Positions 10,601-18,788 of a stretch of DNA of 64,000 nucleotides are shown here, one piece after another (the stretch's first letter is position 1; every line of letters starts with the position of its first letter). Under the pieces are notes generated by a model. It was not told the DNA's origin. It saw only the letters and a list, made by a program, of their open reading frames with translations, and did not search any database. Source of the DNA: Bacteroidota bacterium (GTDB lineage: Bacteria; Bacteroidota; Bacteroidia; Flavobacteriales_D; Crocinitomicaceae). Both the position numbers and the translations under genes were made by a program. The stretch spans positions 62,001 to 126,000 of the forward strand of contig SBGX01000032.1 in NCBI GenBank assembly GCA_006226425.1, read 5' to 3'.

Positions 10601-11024
10601 AGCGGTACTTGCCGAATTTGATAGAATCACTGAGCGTGGAGGAGTGTTGGGGGCCATGGAAACAATGTATCAGCGTTCAAAAATTCAGGAGGAATCCCTA
10701 TACTATGAAACACTGAAACATACGGGTGAATTCCCAATTATCGGGGTGAATACTTTCCTGAGTTCCAAAGGGTCACCAACGATTTTACCGAAAGAGGTTA
10801 TTCGGGCCACCGAAGAGGAAAAACAGTATCAAATTGCGATGCTCCAAAATTTGCATGAAGCACAGGCTGATCGTTCAGAAGAAGGACTGAGAAAGATCCA
10901 ACTGGCAGCTATTCGTAATGAAAACATGTTTGAGCAATTGATGGAAACCTGTAAGTTTGCGTCGTTGGGGCAAGTGACTAATGCTTTGTTTGAAGTCGGA
11001 GGTCAGTATCGAAGAAATATGTAG
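7644..11024 (+). CDS. icmF: Fused B12-dependent acyl-CoA mutase (IcmF-type: B12 domain + G-protein chaperone + mutase)
   Basis: A 1126-residue cytoplasmic enzyme. Residues 12-145 are the cobalamin-binding domain; SLFDGHD carries the cobalt-ligating His25, followed by the glycine-rich IFGGGGGTI. Residues 195-420 are the MeaB/MeaI-type GTPase chaperone with Walker A GTGGAGKS (203-210). The rest is the TIM-barrel mutase, with [38 protein letters not shown] and [14 protein letters not shown]. This domain order is that of isobutyryl-CoA mutase fused, which interconverts isobutyryl- and n-butyryl-CoA or related acyl-CoAs. The Phe in LFPF, where methylmalonyl-CoA mutases carry a Tyr, favours a non-carboxylated substrate. 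Monocistronic; it converges on the ORF6N gene with a 7-base gap. Confidence 0.93.
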   Translation: MKQVEAYKPTNKVRIVTAASLFDGHDAAINIMRRIIQATGCEVIHLGHDRSVEEVVDCAIQEDAQAIAMTSYQGGHMEYFKYMYDLLKEKGAPHIKIFGGGGGTILPEEIKELQDYGIERIYHPDDGRSMGLQGMINDLVERCDFPVGEHLNGEIKELKLKKAHAIARVISAAENFADQSAEVLAEVNQMAEKVATPVLGITGTGGAGKSSLVDELVRRFLIDFRDKQIAVVSVDPSKRKTGGALLGDRIRMNSIRNKRVYMRSLATRQSNLALSKHVSEAINILKAAEYDLIILETSGIGQSDTEILDHSDMALYVMTPEYGAATQLEKIDMLDFADVIALNKFDKRGALDALRDVRKQYQRNHNLWDQSVDAMPVYGTIASQFNDPGMNTLYKVIMDKLVEKTGAELKSTFEVTEEMSEKIFVIPPDRTRYLSEISENNRSYDKWVDQQVEVADRLYALSSSIEAMKQSKLEDKDRLVKGLEEQLAQEKLNFDPKNWEILQNWEAKKEKYGNPIFEFQVRDKVLKIETHTESLSHLQVPKIALPKFKAWGDILRWCLQENVPGEFPYTSGLFPFKREGEDPTRMFAGEGGPERTNKRFHYVSLGMPAKRLSTAFDSVTLYGNDPDLRPDIYGKIGNSGVSICCLDDAKKLYSGFDLSDPRTSVSMTINGPAPILLGFFMNAAIDQNCEKYIKEHGLEKEVNQKIEAIYQQKGVERPKYQGDLPEGNDGLGLFLLGVTGDQVLSKDIYEQIKADTLKKVRGTVQADILKEDQAQNTCIFSTEFALRLMGDVQQYFIEQGVRNFYSVSISGYHIAEAGANPITQLAFTLSNGFTYVEYYLSRGMDINAFGPNLSFFFSNGIDPEYAVIGRVARRIWAKALDRKYGANPRAQMLKYHIQTSGRSLHAQEIDFNDIRTTLQALYAIYDNCNSLHTNAYDEAITTPTEESVRRAMAIQLIINRELGLAKNENPLQGSFIIEELTDLVEEAVLAEFDRITERGGVLGAMETMYQRSKIQEESLYYETLKHTGEFPIIGVNTFLSSKGSPTILPKEVIRATEEEKQYQIAMLQNLHEAQADRSEEGLRKIQLAAIRNENMFEQLMETCKFASLGQVTNALFEVGGQYRRNM

Positions 11025-11031
11025 TGCTGCT

Positions 11032-11580
11032 CTAGTATCCGATCTTTGTTCGTTCGGAAGGAGACAGATCACGGTGGATTAATTCCTGAAGGGCAAGAAA
11101 CAGCTTACTTAGTTCGTGATCATGCTTTCCGACCTGTTTTTCTAATTTCCCGAGTTGATTCAAAATTCCCTGTTGTTCCAGGAGTTGCTCACGCATTTTG
11201 ATGAATTGTCGAATGATTTGAATATTCATCTGGATGGCGATGGGACTTTTTAATACACTGGATAGTTGGGCAATCCCTTGTTCTGTAAATGCAAATGGAG
11301 CATAGCGTAGTCCCATTTTAACTCCCTGGTCATGATCAGTTTCAATGGAGGTGCCAATTTGGCACCTCCATTGTTCCATTTCAGTATTGTTTAACTCAAA
11401 CATGAAGTCTTCGGGAAAACGTTCAATATTCCGTCTTACCTGTCTTTTTAGCTGTTTCGTAGCTACCTGATACAGGCTTGCCAGATCACGATCCAACATT
11501 ACTTTTTTACCGCGGAATTCATAAATTCTCAATTTAATCCGCTCTGGCGAATAAGGATTTGTCATAAAAGGTTTTTTCAT
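11032..11580 (-). CDS. ORF6N domain protein (phage-type DNA-binding, KilA-N-like)
   Basis: A 182-residue protein. Residues 10-100 carry the ORF6N pattern: EFRGKKVMLDRDLASLYQV, TKQLKRQVRRNIERFPEDF, and FAFTEQGIAQLSSVLKSP. A C-terminal helical, probably coiled-coil, segment with heptad-like Leu/Gln follows. ORF6N domains occur in phage antirepressors and in free-standing bacterial chromosomal copies. No integrase, recombinase or other phage gene is nearby, so it looks like a domesticated single gene. Two overlapping inverted repeats straddle its start codon, which could be an autoregulatory operator. The biological role is unknown. Confidence 0.85.
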   Translation of the reverse strand: MKKPFMTNPYSPERIKLRIYEFRGKKVMLDRDLASLYQVATKQLKRQVRRNIERFPEDFMFELNNTEMEQWRCQIGTSIETDHDQGVKMGLRYAPFAFTEQGIAQLSSVLKSPIAIQMNIQIIRQFIKMREQLLEQQGILNQLGKLEKQVGKHDHELSKLFLALQELIHRDLSPSERTKIGY

Positions 11581-11612
11581 CAGATCGAATAATTAATCTG
11601 ATTTCACGATCT
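11579..11612 (-). promoter_or_regulatory. Inverted repeats overlapping the ORF6N start (possible operator)
   Basis: ATCAGAT (11579-11585) pairs with ATCTGAT (11596-11602) across a 10-base spacer. AGATCG (11582-11587) pairs with CGATCT (11607-11612). The first arm covers the ATG of the ORF6N gene. The arrangement is suited to repressor binding or an mRNA hairpin at the start codon. No binding data; inference from symmetry only. Confidence 0.35.
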
Positions 11613-11676
11613 ATATTAAGATAAGAAAAAACCTATTATGTTGATTGAAAATTTAAATTGGAAGTTCCGAATCGAT

Positions 11677-13809
11677 TTATTGATTGTGGTCCATGACGTA
11701 ATGGAGAATTTTATCCATTAAATGGATCCGGTCTTTTCCATAGACATTGTGTTTGTGCATCGGATAGGGGAAGAAATCCATCTGAATTCCAAGTTCAATG
11801 AATTTTTTCACCAGTGCCAGGTTGTGTTGCATGACAACCACGTCGTCTACTGTACCATGAATCAACAAAAGATCTCCTTTCAGATTTTTAGCGTGGGTAA
11901 ACAAGCTGGCTTGTTTGTATCCATCTTCATTTTGTTCGGGACGATCCATATAGCGCTCACCATACATAATTTCGTAATATTTCCAGTCTGTTACAGGTCC
12001 ACCTGCCACACCAACCTGAAATACATCAGGAGTTCTCAACATCAGGGAAGTAGTCATAAACCCTCCGAAAGACCATCCATGAACAGCCAGTCGATTGGCA
12101 TCTACGTAAGGAAGTGACTTCAGATAATCGACACCGCTCATTTGATCTTCGATCTCCAGAGTTCCCAGTTGTCGGTGAATTCCACTTTCAAAAGAAAATC
12201 CTCTTTCCGCAGAACCACGGTTATCCAGCGTGAATACCAAGTATCCTTGTTCAGCCATCCAGTACATCCACAGGCTGGCTCCATCCAACCATGAATTAGT
12301 AATCAGCTGAGCGTGTGGACCCCCATATACATATACAAGTACGGGATACTTTTTATTCGGATCAAAATTGGAAGGTTTGATCAATCTGGTATACAGTTGA
12401 GTTCTATCTTTTCCTTTGATGTGCCCGATTTCTGCGTGCCCGATTTGATAGTCTTCCAGAGCACTTTTACTTTCTTTCATGATTCGTTTAACCTTTCCTT
12501 TTGCATCGATTAGCACAGCCTTATAGGCGATGTCGTGATTTGAAAAGGCATCGAAAATCCATTTTCCATCCTTTGTGATCTCAATCGAATGCGTTCCTTC
12601 TTCAGGAGTGAGCAAACGTTGTTGTCCTTTCAGGTCAACAGAATAGTAAACGGTATTCAATGGATTTTCTCCAGTTGCTGAAAAGATGATTTCAGTTCCT
12701 TTTTTTCGGGCTCCAAGGATGTCCTTAACAACGAATTTATTATTTGTCAATTGACTGATGAGCTTCCCCTCAATGTCATAGTAGTAGAGGTTGTTAAAAC
12801 CGTCTCGTTCACTGATCCAAACAAAATTGGAAGAGGATTCGTTTGGAAAGAAGGCTGGATGTTCGGGTTCTACCCATCGATCATTTTTTTCTTCGAATAA
12901 AGTTTTAATGAAGTTCCCTGATTCCGCCTGATAGAGATTTAACCACATGTGATTCTGATCTCGGTTGACTTCAGCAATGATGAGGTGTTTTTCGTCAGGA
13001 GTCCAGGTCACATTTGTCAGGTAGCTATCTGCTCCGCTTCTCGGCTCAATGAATGCCGTATAACCTCTTTTGAAATCGTAAACTCCGATTTTGGCTTTTT
13101 CTGACTTTTGTCCGGCCATCGGATATTTAATTGAATTCAGTTCACCGGGAGTTTCGTTAATGTTCAACAGCGGATAGTCATGTACTTCCCGTTCATCCTT
13201 TTGAGCAAAAGCGAGAAAATTTCCGTTTGGTGACCAGAAGATTCCCTTGGTAATTCCAAACTCACTTCGGGCATAGGTTTGTCCAGAGACAATTTCCCGG
13301 TTATTATTTTGAGTGATATCTACTTTTTTGTCGTCGGAAAAACGCACGTAGAGATTGTTTTCTACAGTATAGGCGACGGCTTCAATATTCATTTGAAAGT
13401 CGGTGTTTTCAGCCTCTTTTTCGAGTTCGAGGATTTCACGTCCCTTTTTCTCTGTGACATTGTATGCGTAGTATTTGCCTCCTCCACTCACGATAAAAGT
13501 GTTCTTGTCTTTCCATTGAAAACCGGAAAACCAATTGAGTTTTGATCCCAGAGCCTGGTTCAATTCTCCGATGTTGAGCAGGTCACTTTCCTCTCCGCTC
13601 TTGGCATTCCCCTTGCGAAGAATGACGTAACCTTTTAAATAGGAATAGTCGTCACTATCCGGAATCCACTGAAAAAAGTCCATACGTTCAGGAGCAAATT
13701 CACGGTATTGTCCACTTACCGATTGTGCCAGGGTTAATTCTTTTTTCTGTGCAAATGAGATAGCCGTAAAGCCTATCAGACAGAGGCTCAGGATCAAATT
13801 TCTTTTCAT
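11677..13809 (-). CDS. Dipeptidyl-peptidase IV-type S9 serine peptidase
   Basis: About 710 residues from the ATG at 13809, chosen because MKRNLILSLCLIGFTAISFAQ is a clean signal peptide. An upstream ATG at 13905 would add 32 residues with no such signal. The N-terminal half is a DPP-IV beta-propeller (FSWSPNG-like and WISERDGFNNLYYYD blades). The C-terminal alpha/beta hydrolase has the nucleophile motif GWSFGGF, an HGTVDD acid region and the catalytic His in YPMHKHNVYG. It is predicted to clip X-Pro or X-Ala dipeptides from peptides in the periplasm. Divergent from the 13983 gene; no operon partner. Confidence 0.92.
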   Translation of the reverse strand: MKRNLILSLCLIGFTAISFAQKKELTLAQSVSGQYREFAPERMDFFQWIPDSDDYSYLKGYVILRKGNAKSGEESDLLNIGELNQALGSKLNWFSGFQWKDKNTFIVSGGGKYYAYNVTEKKGREILELEKEAENTDFQMNIEAVAYTVENNLYVRFSDDKKVDITQNNNREIVSGQTYARSEFGITKGIFWSPNGNFLAFAQKDEREVHDYPLLNINETPGELNSIKYPMAGQKSEKAKIGVYDFKRGYTAFIEPRSGADSYLTNVTWTPDEKHLIIAEVNRDQNHMWLNLYQAESGNFIKTLFEEKNDRWVEPEHPAFFPNESSSNFVWISERDGFNNLYYYDIEGKLISQLTNNKFVVKDILGARKKGTEIIFSATGENPLNTVYYSVDLKGQQRLLTPEEGTHSIEITKDGKWIFDAFSNHDIAYKAVLIDAKGKVKRIMKESKSALEDYQIGHAEIGHIKGKDRTQLYTRLIKPSNFDPNKKYPVLVYVYGGPHAQLITNSWLDGASLWMYWMAEQGYLVFTLDNRGSAERGFSFESGIHRQLGTLEIEDQMSGVDYLKSLPYVDANRLAVHGWSFGGFMTTSLMLRTPDVFQVGVAGGPVTDWKYYEIMYGERYMDRPEQNEDGYKQASLFTHAKNLKGDLLLIHGTVDDVVVMQHNLALVKKFIELGIQMDFFPYPMHKHNVYGKDRIHLMDKILHYVMDHNQ

Positions 13810-13933
13810 AAGATCAATAATTCTTAACGTACTATAAATTATAATTAAGTGGTTTGGTTTCCAGGTTGGAGGATTAACGCTGTCCAAAATTAAGGATAAT
13901 TTCATTGCAGCCTTTTCAAGCCGTTATTATTTA

Positions 13934-13941
13934 TAATTTTG
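13934..13941 (+). promoter_or_regulatory. -7 promoter element of the 13983-14877 gene pair
   Basis: TAATTTTG matches TAnnTTTG and lies 41 bases before the ATG at 13983. It would drive the acidic protein and the downstream thioesterase. No obvious -33 TTG. Confidence 0.45.
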
Positions 13942-13982
13942 TGAGGATAAGCGGTGAAAATTAACGATCAAAATACGACAAG

Positions 13983-14462
13983 ATGAAGGAAGTGAGTTTC
14001 AAAAGCATAGAAAAGGCCATCCAAAAAGTAGATCATTTGGATGATGACGGACTGGAAAAATTGGCCGAAACGTATGCACTGGCTCAACGAACCTTGCTTG
14101 GTTATGTTGTTTCGGCAGCAGAAGAATATCAGAATGAGCGTTTAGAGGGCTTGTTGATTTATTATTTCTGTCTGCTCTCAGAAGCATTTGCTCAGGAAGG
14201 AATGGCTTTAAAGGAGGTCACAGAAGAAGATATTGACGCGTTTGAAGAGCCTTATTTCCAAATGTTGGATAGTTATTTTGATGCCTACGACCCAGAAGTC
14301 CTGGAAGATTTTTGTGATCAGCCTGAACTGGCAAAATTCATGGCTATAGAGGTAAGTGAAGAAGATCAGGACGGAACTTCCCTCGACGATGAGACGGCTA
14401 CTCAGCTCTTCATTGTGGCCATGGCGATGATTACTTTGTTGGGGCGCGCTATCAAATCCTGA
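13983..14462 (+). CDS. Conserved small acidic cytoplasmic protein of unknown function
   Basis: 159 residues, strongly acidic (many Asp/Glu, for example VTEEDIDAFEEP and VSEEDQDGTSLDDE), predicted almost entirely helical. It has no signal peptide, no cysteine-pair motif and no recognisable domain. The C-terminus is hydrophobic (LFIVAMAMITLLGRAI) and could be an amphipathic or packing helix. The next gene, a hotdog thioesterase, starts 7 bases after its stop, so the pair is probably one transcription unit. Proteins of this appearance precede PaaI-like genes in Flavobacteriia to my recollection, which I cannot verify here. Confidence 0.7.
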   Translation: MKEVSFKSIEKAIQKVDHLDDDGLEKLAETYALAQRTLLGYVVSAAEEYQNERLEGLLIYYFCLLSEAFAQEGMALKEVTEEDIDAFEEPYFQMLDSYFDAYDPEVLEDFCDQPELAKFMAIEVSEEDQDGTSLDDETATQLFIVAMAMITLLGRAIKS

Positions 14463-14469
14463 TTCAATT

Positions 14470-14877
14470 ATGAAAACTCCCGAGCAAATCGTTTCCCTGA
14501 TGCTTGAAAAGGATGCTTTCAGTGAGTGGCTGGGAGTGGAACTCAAGGAGATTGCTTTGGGAAAATCGCGATTGAAGGCAACCGTTCATGAACAAATGCT
14601 AAACGGTTTCCGACTGGCCCACGGGGGAATCAGTTATTCGCTTTCAGATTCGGCACTGGCTTTTGCATCCAACAGTCGGGGAAATAAGTGTGTTAGTATA
14701 GAAACTTCCATTTCTCACGTACGTCCGGTCTTGGAAGGAGACGAACTGGACATCGTTTGTGAAGAAAAGTATCGGGGGAAAAAGATCGGTGTTTACGAGG
14801 TAGAAATCAGAAATCAAACTGGGAAGATTGTGTCTTTGTTTAAAGGAACGGTTCACATCTCTGAAGAACTTTGGTAG
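14470..14877 (+). CDS. PaaI-like hotdog-fold thioesterase
   Basis: 135 residues, a single hotdog domain. The motif FRLAHGGISYSLSDSALAFASN (here H-G-G-I followed by a helix with an acidic residue, residues 43-63) is the active-site region of the PaaI/4-hydroxybenzoyl-CoA thioesterase group. SIETSISHVRPVLEGDELD forms the following strand. It is predicted to hydrolyse acyl- or phenylacetyl-type CoA esters in the cytoplasm, acting as a housekeeping or rescue thioesterase. No phenylacetate (paa) genes are nearby, so a dedicated role in that pathway is not supported. Second gene of the pair starting at 13983. Confidence 0.82.
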   Translation: MKTPEQIVSLMLEKDAFSEWLGVELKEIALGKSRLKATVHEQMLNGFRLAHGGISYSLSDSALAFASNSRGNKCVSIETSISHVRPVLEGDELDIVCEEKYRGKKIGVYEVEIRNQTGKIVSLFKGTVHISEELW

Positions 14878-14934
14878 GAGGCAATTCTACGTAAAAATAT
14901 TGTTCCTGGAATCCGTTTAATCGGCTTAATTTGC

Positions 14935-14942
14935 TAACTTTA
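14935..14942 (+). promoter_or_regulatory. Candidate -7 element of aconitase (variant TAnnTTTA)
   Basis: TAACTTTACGGCAC lies 36-43 bases before the acn ATG. It matches the -7 consensus except that the last G is A. The same TTTACG form occurs before sucC and the 24785 acyltransferase gene. TTAATTTG, 9 bases upstream, is an alternative. Confidence 0.35.
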
Positions 14943-14977
14943 CGGCACAGTTTTTCAAAAAATTATAAAACACGGAT

Positions 14978-17242
14978 ATGGTATTTGATATTGATATGAT
15001 CAAAGAGGTGTATGCCAAGTTCCCGGAGCGAATTGAGGAAGCTCGTAAAGTTGTGGGAAAACCGCTTACACTGGCTGAAAAAATTCTTTATGCCCACCTG
15101 TGGGATGGAGCAGCAAGCGAAGCTTATGAACGAGGAAAGTCATACGTAGATTTTGCACCTGATAGGGTGGCTATGCAAGATGCGACGGCCCAGATGGCCT
15201 TGTTGCAGTTCATGCAGGCAGGTAAGAAAAGAGTAGCTGTACCATCCACCGTGCATGCAGATCACTTGATTCAGGCAAAAGTGGGAGCTTCCAAAGATTT
15301 ACAGGCATCCCTTAATCAGAATAACGAAGTATTTAATTTCCTGGCATCGATTTCAAACAAGTATGGAATCGGGTTTTGGAAGCCAGGAGCAGGAATTATC
15401 CACCAGGTGGTTCTTGAAAATTACGCCTTCCCAGGAGGAATGATGATCGGAACCGATTCTCATACGGTAAACGCTGGAGGTTTGGGAATGGTAGCCATTG
15501 GTGTCGGGGGTGCTGATGCTGTTGATGTGATGGCAGGAATGCCCTGGGAATTGAAATTCCCGAAATTGATCGGGGTTCGGTTGACTGGAAAACTGAATGG
15601 ATGGACTGCTGCAAAAGATGTTATCTTGAAAGTAGCTGATATTCTGACTGTAAAAGGAGGAACCGGATGTATCGTAGAGTATTTTGGTGATGGAGCAAAA
15701 TCTTTGTCCTGTACCGGAAAAGGAACCATTTGTAACATGGGGGCGGAAATCGGAGCAACTACTTCTACCTTTGGTTATGATGATTCAATGCGTCGCTACT
15801 TATCGGCCACAGGTCGTCAGGAAGTAGTGGATGCGGCAGATCAAATTGCTGAGCACCTAACAGGGGATGCTGAGGTGTATGCGAATCCGGAACAATATTT
15901 TGATCAATTAATTGACATTAACCTTTCAGAGTTGGAACCACATGTTAACGGTCCGTTTACTCCGGATCGTGGAACACCGATTTCTAAAATGCGTGCGGAA
16001 GCAGAAGCAAACGGATGGCCTATGAAAGTGGAGTGGGGATTAATCGGTTCGTGTACGAATTCCTCTTACGAAGATATTTCCAGAGCAGCATCTATTGCTC
16101 AACAAGCTGTAGATAACGGAATTACACCAAAAGCTGAATTTGGAATCAATCCAGGATCGGAACAGGTAAGGTATACTATTGAAAGAGATGGATTTATCGG
16201 AATCTTTGAGAAACTGGGAACGAAAATATTTACGAATGCCTGTGGACCTTGTATCGGTCAGTGGGATCGGGAAGGAGCCGAAAAGCAAGAGAAAAATACG
16301 ATTGTACACTCATTCAACCGTAACTTCTCCAAAAGAGCAGATGGAAACCCGAATACGCATGCTTTTGTGACATCACCAGAAATGGTGGCTGCATTGGCTA
16401 TTTCAGGAGATCTTGGTTTTAACCCAATTACAGATACCCTAACCAATGATCGTGGAGAGCAGGTGAAATTGAATCCGCCTGTCGGTGACGAGTTGCCGCA
16501 GAAAGGATTTGATGTGGAAGATAACGGATATCAGGCTCCGGCACAAGACGGTAGTGGGGTGGAAGTGATTGTTAAATCTGACTCACAACGACTTCAACTT
16601 CTGGAAAGCTTCCCTGCCTGGGACGGAAAAAATATCACCGGTGCGAGGTTGTTGATCAAAGCGAAAGGAAAATGTACGACGGACCATATTTCGATGGCAG
16701 GACCATGGTTACGTTACCGTGGACACTTGGACAACATCTCTAACAACATGTTGATTGGTGCAGTGAACGCTTACAATGATCAAACAAACGAGGTGAAGAA
16801 TCAGTTGACCAATGCTTATGGAGAAGTTCCAGCAGTTCAACGAGCATATAAAGCAGCTGGAGTACCAACAATTGTGGTTGGAGATCATAACTATGGAGAA
16901 GGTTCCTCTCGGGAGCATGCGGCCATGGAACCGCGTCATTTGGGTGTTCGTGCGGTGATCGTGAAATCCTTTGCGAGAATTCATGAGACCAACCTGAAAA
17001 AACAGGGGATGCTAGGTTTGACTTTCGATAACGAAGCTGATTACGATAAAATTCAGGAGGATGATACTTTCAATTTCCTTGATTTAGATGCTTTCGCACC
17101 AGGGAAACAGTTGACTTTAGAGATCGTTCATACAGATGGGGCAAAAGAATCCATCAAGTTGAATCATACCTACAATGAATCGCAAATTGAATGGTTCAAG
17201 GCTGGTTCTGCATTGAATCTGATCAAAATGCAGGGAAACTAA
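14978..17242 (+). CDS. acnA: Aconitate hydratase (mitochondrial-type)
   Basis: A 754-residue TCA-cycle enzyme that isomerises citrate to isocitrate via cis-aconitate. The [4Fe-4S] ligands are visible as C359 in GSCTNS and C422/C425 in [19 protein letters not shown] supplies active-site residues, and the C-terminal swivel domain carries [17 protein letters not shown]. Length and the N-terminus ([15 protein letters not shown]) match the eukaryote-mitochondrial-like aconitase clade found in Bacteroidota rather than the 890-residue AcnA type, so the symbol is approximate. It is monocistronic, ending in a strong hairpin terminator at 17270-17300. Confidence 0.96.
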   Translation: MVFDIDMIKEVYAKFPERIEEARKVVGKPLTLAEKILYAHLWDGAASEAYERGKSYVDFAPDRVAMQDATAQMALLQFMQAGKKRVAVPSTVHADHLIQAKVGASKDLQASLNQNNEVFNFLASISNKYGIGFWKPGAGIIHQVVLENYAFPGGMMIGTDSHTVNAGGLGMVAIGVGGADAVDVMAGMPWELKFPKLIGVRLTGKLNGWTAAKDVILKVADILTVKGGTGCIVEYFGDGAKSLSCTGKGTICNMGAEIGATTSTFGYDDSMRRYLSATGRQEVVDAADQIAEHLTGDAEVYANPEQYFDQLIDINLSELEPHVNGPFTPDRGTPISKMRAEAEANGWPMKVEWGLIGSCTNSSYEDISRAASIAQQAVDNGITPKAEFGINPGSEQVRYTIERDGFIGIFEKLGTKIFTNACGPCIGQWDREGAEKQEKNTIVHSFNRNFSKRADGNPNTHAFVTSPEMVAALAISGDLGFNPITDTLTNDRGEQVKLNPPVGDELPQKGFDVEDNGYQAPAQDGSGVEVIVKSDSQRLQLLESFPAWDGKNITGARLLIKAKGKCTTDHISMAGPWLRYRGHLDNISNNMLIGAVNAYNDQTNEVKNQLTNAYGEVPAVQRAYKAAGVPTIVVGDHNYGEGSSREHAAMEPRHLGVRAVIVKSFARIHETNLKKQGMLGLTFDNEADYDKIQEDDTFNFLDLDAFAPGKQLTLEIVHTDGAKESIKLNHTYNESQIEWFKAGSALNLIKMQGN

Positions 17243-17269
17243 AAGTAAATCGATTATATTTCGAATGGA

Positions 17270-17300
17270 AAAGAGGGGTGTTGTTCATCCCTCTTTTTTT
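17270..17300 (+). terminator. Rho-independent terminator after aconitase
   Basis: AAAGAGGGGTG (17270-17280) pairs with CATCCCTCTTT (17286-17296), 11 pairs with one G-U. The loop is TTGTT and a T-run follows. It ends the acn transcript 28 bases after the stop. Confidence 0.9.
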
Positions 17301-17309
17301 ATAGTTTTG
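17281..17309 (+). promoter_or_regulatory. Promoter of the first outer-membrane barrel gene
   Basis: TTG (17281-17283), an 18-base spacer, then TAGTTTTG (17302-17309), a full Bacteroidota -33/-7 match. It is embedded in the descending arm of the acn terminator. The ATG at 17318 follows after 8 bases, so the leader is very short. Confidence 0.55.
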
Positions 17310-17317
17310 TTTTGACC

Positions 17318-17932
17318 ATGAAAAAAATAATTCTGCTTTTCGTATTGATCTCATCTACCCTAAGACTTCAGGCTCAGATGCTTCAAAGCGGGGATATACT
17401 GGTGGATCCTTATTTAGGATTTCCGAATATGAACGTATTGTTTGACCAGCGTGGAGAAACATTTGAGGGAAGTAAACACAATCGGGCTTTTGGCCCTTCC
17501 GGAATTAGGTCGGAACTGATGTTATCTGATAAAGTGGGGATAGGCCTGGATTTTATTTATACGTCTTCCAAAAAATTCAAGGTGAAACAAGTCTATGATG
17601 ATGATCTTAACAAGTTTTTTTTGTACGAAGTCATTGAAAAACGGAAGAAAATAAGGTTGCAATTACGTATGAACTACCACTTTTACAATGAAGATGGGCT
17701 GGATTGCTATGTTGGAATCGGTGCAGGAAATAATTGGAAACGTTATCAAGTCATTAGTGATGTCCCCCGAGAATTAAGTGCTCAGGTGGAAGATCCAGAC
17801 TTTTTTTATTTTCCCATGTCTATGAGATTGTGTGGTGGAACACGTTATTTCATTCAGGAGGATTTGGCTATTCAGTGCGAAGTGGGTCTTGGGGGACCAC
17901 TAATATCTCTTGGCTTGTGTTTCAGGTTATGA
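17318..17932 (+). CDS. Outer-membrane beta-barrel protein (tandem copy 1)
   Basis: About 204 residues with the signal peptide MKKIILLFVLISSTLRLQAQ. The mature chain alternates amphipathic strands such as SDKVGIGLDFIY, RLQLRMNYHFY and CYVGIGAGNNW. It ends in an aromatic/hydrophobic strand (ISLGLCFRL), the usual barrel end. It is a clear paralogue of the next gene: aligned blocks include GDILVDPYLGFPN/GNVIIDPYYGGPN, YHF, GIGAG/GVGAG, MSMRLCGGTRYF/ISMRVCIGTRYF, and GLGGPLIS/GIGGPVVS. The start is the ATG at 17318; an in-frame TTG at 17312 would add two residues only. Cargo or function unknown. Confidence 0.78.
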   Translation: MKKIILLFVLISSTLRLQAQMLQSGDILVDPYLGFPNMNVLFDQRGETFEGSKHNRAFGPSGIRSELMLSDKVGIGLDFIYTSSKKFKVKQVYDDDLNKFFLYEVIEKRKKIRLQLRMNYHFYNEDGLDCYVGIGAGNNWKRYQVISDVPRELSAQVEDPDFFYFPMSMRLCGGTRYFIQEDLAIQCEVGLGGPLISLGLCFRL

Positions 17933-17995
17933 TTTTGGCACACTTATTGAATAGCTCAAATAATAGTTATATTAGTAACCACAAATTGAAAAAGA

Positions 17996-18610
17996 ATGAA
18001 AAAATTAATGATGGCACTGGTAAGCATCGGGATGATGTTTGCAGTAAATGAAGCCAAAGGACAGGTCGTACAGGCTGGAAATGTAATCATTGATCCCTAT
18101 TATGGAGGGCCTAATTTTGGAAAGACGATTGCAAAATCTTTTGAAGACGATGCATCTTCTGATGTAAAGGTATCAGGAATAGGACCAATGGGAATTAGAG
18201 CCGAGTATATGGTTTCAGATAAAATTGGATTGGGAGTGGATTTCATCTACAACTCATTTAATGTGCAGTTTGAAGCTGACTCGTTGAATGCTGACGGTAC
18301 ACTATTTAGAACGTTTGATGTGAAGCCCATCATGCAGCGATATCGTATTCAGGCGCGATTCAATTACCACTTTGCCACGACGGAAAAAGTAGATCCGTAC
18401 ATTGGAGTAGGAGCAGGTACGAATTTGCGTGTGTGGAAAGTGAAAACGGACTACCCGAATTATGAGTATAACGAGTCAGGAACCTTGTTACCAATTTCCA
18501 TGAGGGTTTGTATCGGTACTCGTTATTTCTTTACAAACAATATTGGAATTCACGGAGAAATTGGAATTGGAGGTCCTGTTGTTTCAGCAGGAGTTTCGCT
18601 GAAGTTCTAA
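17996..18610 (+). CDS. Outer-membrane beta-barrel protein (tandem copy 2)
   Basis: 204 residues with signal peptide MKKLMMALVSIGMMFAVNEAKGQ. It has strand-rich barrel sequence ending in VSAGVSLKF. It is paralogous along its whole length to the gene 63 bases upstream, so the pair arose by tandem duplication. The spacing contains a weak -7-like TATATTAG, so it may have its own promoter. A strong terminator follows at 18636-18667. Fold is probably an 8-strand OmpA/OmpW-like barrel; substrate unknown. Confidence 0.78.
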   Translation: MKKLMMALVSIGMMFAVNEAKGQVVQAGNVIIDPYYGGPNFGKTIAKSFEDDASSDVKVSGIGPMGIRAEYMVSDKIGLGVDFIYNSFNVQFEADSLNADGTLFRTFDVKPIMQRYRIQARFNYHFATTEKVDPYIGVGAGTNLRVWKVKTDYPNYEYNESGTLLPISMRVCIGTRYFFTNNIGIHGEIGIGGPVVSAGVSLKF

Positions 18611-18635
18611 AAGAATCTGAATTTAACCAAGCCAG

Positions 18636-18667
18636 GCCGTCTGTGATAATAACAGACGGCTTTTTTA
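18636..18667 (+). terminator. Rho-independent terminator after the barrel pair
   Basis: GCCGTCTGT (18636-18644) pairs perfectly with ACAGACGGC (18652-18660). The loop is seven bases and a run of six T follows. It isolates the following operon. Confidence 0.92.
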
Positions 18668-18728
18668 TTTTGTTGAAAATCAAATACTTACATTGTATGA
18701 TGGGTAAAATACCACATTTAAGGTATTG

Positions 18729-18756
18729 TTGACTCCTTGAAGGGCCTTTACTTTTG
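18729..18756 (+). promoter_or_regulatory. Promoter of the DUF4856-imelysin-HTTM-TonB operon
   Basis: TTG (18729-18731), a 17-base spacer and TACTTTTG (18749-18756) form one of the best -33/-7 pairs in the window. The predicted transcription start is about 25 bases before the ATG at 18789. The leader is AT-rich (18763-18781) but I could not fit a convincing Fur box. Confidence 0.65.
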
Positions 18757-18788
18757 TCTTGTTTAAAATAATTCTAAATAAGTCCCTT

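Noticed and set aside
11032-11580. Prophage remnant
   Set aside because: Only one phage-type gene is present; no integrase, attachment repeats or structural genes flank it.
18757-18788. Possible Fur box in the AT-rich leader of the imelysin operon
   Set aside because: AAATAATTCTAAATAA can be forced only weakly onto a Fur 7-1-7 pattern; too many mismatches to claim.
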